Assembly (NCBI GenBank): GCA_016929815.1
Contig: JAFGIC010000468.1
Location: 1-8,877, forward strand
Reading direction: 5' to 3'
Length of the DNA: 8,877 bases
Source: Deltaproteobacteria bacterium
GTDB lineage: Bacteria; Desulfobacterota; DSM-4660; Desulfatiglandales; HGW-15
The notes beneath the pieces are model-generated. The model did not search any database. It was not told the DNA's origin and saw nothing but the letters and a program-made list of their open reading frames with translations. The translations under genes were made by a program, and so were the position numbers. Shown piece by piece: positions 6,213-8,877 of this stretch; positions within the stretch are counted from its first letter, which is position 1, and every line of letters begins with the position of its first letter.

Positions 6213-6911
6213 ATGTCATTATCATCGAATAATAATATTATTAGACTGGAAGAGGCGAACAAGACCTATTTTGTCGGTTCAAATGAGGTAAGGGCTTTGA
6301 ACGGCGTAGATATAGCATTTGCACGCGGTGACTTCTGGGCGATCATGGGACCGAGCGGTTCTGGCAAGAGCACCATGATGAATATCATAGGCTGTCTTGA
6401 CCGGTTGACAAGTGGGCATTATTTCCTTGAGGGACAGGATGTAGGCAGACTAGATGATGACGCTCTCAGTGAATTCAGGCTCAGGCACCTGGGTTTTATA
6501 TTCCAGAGCTTTAACCTTATCCCTCAATTGTCGGTTTTAAGGAATATAGAGTTGCCTCTTTACTACCTTGGATGGGAACCGACAGAAAGCATTAGACGCG
6601 CAGAGGAGCTTGCTCTCAGCGTGGGTTTGGAAGGAAGGCTGGAGCACAAGCCTTCTGAGCTGTCAGGGGGGCAGATGCAGAGGGTTGCCATAGCAAGGGC
6701 CCTTGCCAATGACCCCAAAATCCTCCTGGCAGATGAGCCGACAGGAAACCTTGATTCGCAGACAGGTGTGCAGATCATGAAACTGCTTGTGGAGCTTAAC
6801 GACAAGGGCAAGACGATCATTATGGTGACCCATGAGCCGGAGGTTGCAAGCCATGCAAAAAAGAGTCTCCACATGAAGGACGGCATCATTGATGATATAA
6901 GGAGTCATTGA
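6213..6911 (+). CDS. MacB-type ABC transporter ATP-binding protein
   Basis: A cytoplasmic nucleotide-binding subunit of 232 residues, the usual length of the LolD/MacB/YknY type. All key motifs are intact: Walker A GPSGSGKST (46-54), Q-loop FIFQSFNLIPQLSVLRN (Q98), signature LSGGQMQRVAIARAL (150-164), Walker B ILLADEP (170-176) with catalytic Glu175, D-loop GNLDSQTG and switch His207 (MVTHEPE). It should dimerise and drive conformational change in the permease through ATP hydrolysis. The gene starts 14 nt after the adaptor stop, with GGGAGG (6198-6203) overlapping that stop codon. It is a stand-alone ATPase, unlike fused E. coli MacB. LolD is the main alternative, but the neighbouring adaptor and outer-membrane factor favour export. 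Confidence 0.95.
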   Translation: MSLSSNNNIIRLEEANKTYFVGSNEVRALNGVDIAFARGDFWAIMGPSGSGKSTMMNIIGCLDRLTSGHYFLEGQDVGRLDDDALSEFRLRHLGFIFQSFNLIPQLSVLRNIELPLYYLGWEPTESIRRAEELALSVGLEGRLEHKPSELSGGQMQRVAIARALANDPKILLADEPTGNLDSQTGVQIMKLLVELNDKGKTIIMVTHEPEVASHAKKSLHMKDGIIDDIRSH

Positions 6912-6912
6912 A

Positions 6913-8211
6913 ATGATAGAACTGAAAGACATAAAGATAAACCGGGACCTCATAAGGGATATCGCGCTGGGCATCGAAAACCTCCTTATGCACAAGCTCA
7001 GGTCCTTTTTGACCATGCTGGGGGTTGTGTTCGGCGTGGGGAGCGTTGTGGCCATGCTTTCGGTAGGAGAAGGCGCGAGCAAGGACGCCCTTGAGCAGAT
7101 AAAAAAGGTAGGAAGCAACAACATTATAATCACATCCATGAAATCCGTAGAGGAGGAGAATACCTCCAATACATCCAGCTCTTTTATGAGTGTTTATGGA
7201 CTAAAATATGCGGACCATGAAAGGATTGCTGCTACCTTTTCAACAGTAAAGACAGCAGTGCCTGTAAAGATTACTAATAAGACCGGCACGCTTGGGGGAA
7301 GGACCATGGACCTGAGGGTAGTAGGTACAACCCCTGCCTGGTTTGATCTGGTTAAACGGGATGTAATTGCAGGACGCGTCCTTCTCGAAGAAGATTCGGT
7401 TAATATGGCCCGGTCCCTTGTGCTCACGGAATATGGCGCCAGGAAGCTCCTGGCCACCAAGGGCACGATCGGACAGAATATAAGTATCGGGGGCAATAAT
7501 TTCACTGTGGTTGGGATTGTCAAGAGCAGCGATGACACAAGTTCATCGGGCGGGGTCCAGCTCCCGGACAAGGAGGATGATGCCTATATACCCATTGAAG
7601 TCTCCAAATTCTATTTTGGGGACATAACCATCAAGCAGTCATCAGGATCAAGCGAGAGGAAGAATGTTGAGCTGGAACAGATAATTGTTGAGGTGGATGA
7701 TATGGAAAATGTTGAGGCTACCGCGGAAGGCGTTGAGGCGATGCTGGCAAAATTTCATGACAAGGTTGATTATACCATGAGCGTACCCCTTGCACTTCTT
7801 AAGCAGGCGGAATCCACAAAAAGGACCTTTAATATCGTTCTCGGGTCTATTGCCTGCATCAGCCTGCTTGTGGGGGGCATAGGCATTATGAACATCATGC
7901 TGGCTTCGGTAACGGAACGCACACGGGAGATCGGGATCAGGCGGGCCATAGGGGCAAAAAAGAAGCAGATAATAGCGCAATTTCTTATTGAGACGGTGGT
8001 GCTTTCAACAATCGGAGGGGTTGTGGGGCTTTGTCTTGGCGTCTTCATTCCCCTGCTGATAACCCTTTTTGCGGGGATGGAGACGGTAATAACCGCCTTC
8101 AGTATAGTACTGCCACTTTTTATCAGCGTGGGCATAGGAATAATATTTGGGCTTTATCCTGCCGCGCGGGCAGCAGAGGTTGATCCCATAATAGCACTGA
8201 GGCATGAATAG
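6913..8211 (+). CDS. MacB-type ABC transporter permease
   Basis: The inner-membrane subunit of the pump, 432 residues. TM1 is about 31-52 (SFLTMLGVVFGVGSVVAMLSVG), preceded by LLMHKLRS. A large periplasmic domain follows (about 55-300; MacB_PCD type). Three more helices lie at about 307-332, 356-386 and 393-416. The cytoplasmic coupling motif TERTREIGIRRAIGAKKKQI (334-353) and the closing YPAARAAEVDPIIALRHE are diagnostic of the FtsX/MacB permease family. By family knowledge it acts as a mechanotransmission machine, where ATP hydrolysis moves the periplasmic domain rather than a channel through the membrane. The start lies 1 nt after the ATPase stop, with AAGGAG (6899-6904) 8 nt upstream. I see no truncation. 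Confidence 0.94.
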   Translation: MIELKDIKINRDLIRDIALGIENLLMHKLRSFLTMLGVVFGVGSVVAMLSVGEGASKDALEQIKKVGSNNIIITSMKSVEEENTSNTSSSFMSVYGLKYADHERIAATFSTVKTAVPVKITNKTGTLGGRTMDLRVVGTTPAWFDLVKRDVIAGRVLLEEDSVNMARSLVLTEYGARKLLATKGTIGQNISIGGNNFTVVGIVKSSDDTSSSGGVQLPDKEDDAYIPIEVSKFYFGDITIKQSSGSSERKNVELEQIIVEVDDMENVEATAEGVEAMLAKFHDKVDYTMSVPLALLKQAESTKRTFNIVLGSIACISLLVGGIGIMNIMLASVTERTREIGIRRAIGAKKKQIIAQFLIETVVLSTIGGVVGLCLGVFIPLLITLFAGMETVITAFSIVLPLFISVGIGIIFGLYPAARAAEVDPIIALRHE

Positions 8212-8236
8212 AAATAAAGAGGAATATTAGTACGAA

Positions 8237-8443
8237 ATGAGAAAACGAAAGACATACAGCGGTAACTTTAAGGCAAGGGTCATTTCAGATCTTATCCTGG
8301 GGAAAAAAGACCTGAATGAACTGGCAGATTATTATGAAATACATCCTAATCAAATCAAGAATTGGAAATCACTTCTGTTAAAGCGAGCCCATATAATATT
8401 CGATGACAGAAGGCATGGCAAAAACAGCTCCCTTGATTTCTGA
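8237..8443 (+). CDS. Short IS3-family OrfA-like helix-turn-helix protein
   Basis: A 68-residue basic protein. KRKTYSGNFKARVISDLILGKKDLNELADYYEIHPNQIKNWKSLLLKRA (3-51) matches the pattern of IS3-family transposase OrfA: KR.Y..EFK, then a helix, then L..LA..Y.(V/I)HPNQI..WK..LL. A normal OrfA is about 90-100 residues and continues into a leucine-zipper-like helix. This one stops after HGKNSSLDF. No orfB, second reading frame or terminal inverted repeats are seen on either side. The ATG is preceded by AGAGGA (8218-8223), but 13 nt away, so translation may be weak. It lies 25 nt after the permease gene with no terminator between, so it may be co-transcribed. It could be an IS remnant or a small DNA-binding protein derived from one. 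Confidence 0.6.
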   Translation: MRKRKTYSGNFKARVISDLILGKKDLNELADYYEIHPNQIKNWKSLLLKRAHIIFDDRRHGKNSSLDF

Positions 8444-8469
8444 TTCATTTTATTAACCTGAGGGATAAC

Positions 8470-8560
8470 GAGAGCAGGGAGATTTTCTTAAATCTGACGC
8501 CAGAAGGATCCCATAGAAATTTTGATCTGCTCTCTCCTTCCGGCCATTTCCCGCTATGGG
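8470..8560. repeat. Three interleaved inverted repeats
   Basis: Arms seen: A GAGAGCAG (8470-8477) with A' CTGCTCTC (8527-8534); B GCCAGAAGG (8499-8507) with B' CCTTCCGGC (8536-8544), one mismatch; and C CCCATAG (8510-8516) with C' CTATGGG (8554-8560). Their order is A-B-C-A'-B'-C', so the three stems cross each other and cannot form as simple nested hairpins. A small perfect hairpin AGATTT-TCTT-AAATCT lies at 8480-8495, inside the A loop. This could be a pseudoknotted RNA, alternative folds at the operon end, or coincidence. Confidence 0.4.
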
Positions 8561-8765
8561 CTTTACAGGGTTTTTAACATCCTCCTTGAAACAGGTCTCC
8601 CATGACATATTGCCGGCTTTTCCTCTATACGAAGATTCCAGCCCGTCATTACTTGTTGTTTTTCAGCCGCATGCTGTTTTTATGTAACTTTTTTCAATAA
8701 TTTACGACATTAAATATTGAGATTTTGAGATAATGGCGAAATTTCGATCTGGTTAAAGTAATTCA

Positions 8766-8795
8766 TTGATAGGCGAATCGGTTGAGGGATATAAT
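8766..8795 (+). promoter_or_regulatory. Strong sigma-70-like promoter pointing out of the window
   Basis: TTGATA (8766-8771) and TATAAT (8790-8795) are separated by 18 bp and match the consensus at 11 of 12 bases. Transcription should start near 8802. The pair is flanked by two GGTTAAAG copies (8751-8758 and 8802-8809), and a CGAAATTTCG palindrome lies 19 bp upstream of the -35. The gene it would serve is beyond the window. Confidence 0.5.
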
Positions 8796-8877
8796 TGCTA
8801 TGGTTAAAGATCAATTTTTCGGAAGGGGTTGTTTTCTCTCGCTGATTGTTTCTGATCAAAAAAACGAGAAAATCTGA

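Larger units (their letters stand above)
8444..8877. other. Non-coding region after the OrfA-like gene
   Basis: No gene longer than about 25 codons is supported here. The first part (8470-8560) holds several inverted repeats. A weak 4-bp hairpin CAGC/GCTG (8664-8676) is followed by TTTTT. The last 150 bases are AT-rich and contain a palindrome CGAAATTTCG (8737-8746), two copies of GGTTAAAG (8751-8758, 8802-8809) and a strong promoter-like pair of hexamers. No IS end or orfB remnant is recognised. Confidence 0.5.

Noticed and set aside
8664..8681. CAGC-CGCAT-GCTG followed by TTTTT as a terminator
   Set aside because: A 4-bp stem is too short for a convincing intrinsic terminator.
8800..8877. 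25-codon ORF (MVKDQFFGRGCF...) ending exactly at the window end, with GAGGGA 10 nt upstream
   Set aside because: The start codon falls at or before the start predicted for the 8766-8795 promoter, the peptide has no recognisable features, and this length arises easily by chance.

Overview
The window looks like chromosomal DNA from a Gram-negative bacterium. It encodes a complete envelope-spanning export system: an outer-membrane factor, a periplasmic adaptor, an ABC ATPase and a MacB-type permease. The non-coding stretches are AT-rich and the transporter genes have clearly higher GC. The DnaA wording (an LLLEEVHFLSGKEKTQ-type Walker B region) reminds me of DnaA proteins from deltaproteobacterial / Desulfobacterota lineages. 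That placement is inference from memory, not a search.

Layout, all on the + strand. (1) 1-425 is non-coding and AT-rich, with short palindromes, a two-armed interrupted inverted repeat and two possible promoters leading into dnaA. (2) 426-1772 is a full-length but divergent DnaA. Its stop codon overlaps the start of an 86-residue two-helix membrane protein (1772-2032). No dnaN, recF or gyrB follows. (3) 2033-2333 is non-coding and carries a possible weak terminator, a 16-bp palindrome overlapping a TATAAT, and a strong Shine-Dalgarno for the next gene. (4) 2334-8211 is a tight four-gene efflux operon: TolC-family lipoprotein, HlyD/MacA-type adaptor, MacB-type ATPase and MacB-type permease. 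Neighbouring genes overlap by 17 nt or are separated by 14 nt or 1 nt, and each has its own good ribosome binding site. (5) 8237-8443 is a 68-residue IS3 OrfA-like helix-turn-helix protein with no recognisable orfB. (6) 8444-8877 is AT-rich and gene-poor. It holds three interleaved inverted repeats and, near the end, a strong sigma-70-like promoter pointing out of the window.

How the genes work together: the ATPase and permease would form the inner-membrane motor, the adaptor would bridge the periplasm, and the outer-membrane factor would provide the exit duct, as in MacAB-TolC. E. coli MacB is a fused ATPase-permease, whereas here the two halves are separate genes. The most unusual protein feature is the adaptor's C-terminal extension, which carries two textbook EF-hand calcium loops followed by a Gly/Ser/Met-rich tail. 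The most unusual feature of the replication part is a DnaA with altered Walker A, Walker B and DNA-recognition signatures, apparently translationally coupled to a small membrane protein. I do not see a clearly new multi-gene system. The EF-hand adaptor, the DnaA/membrane-protein pair and the 8470-8560 structure deserve follow-up.
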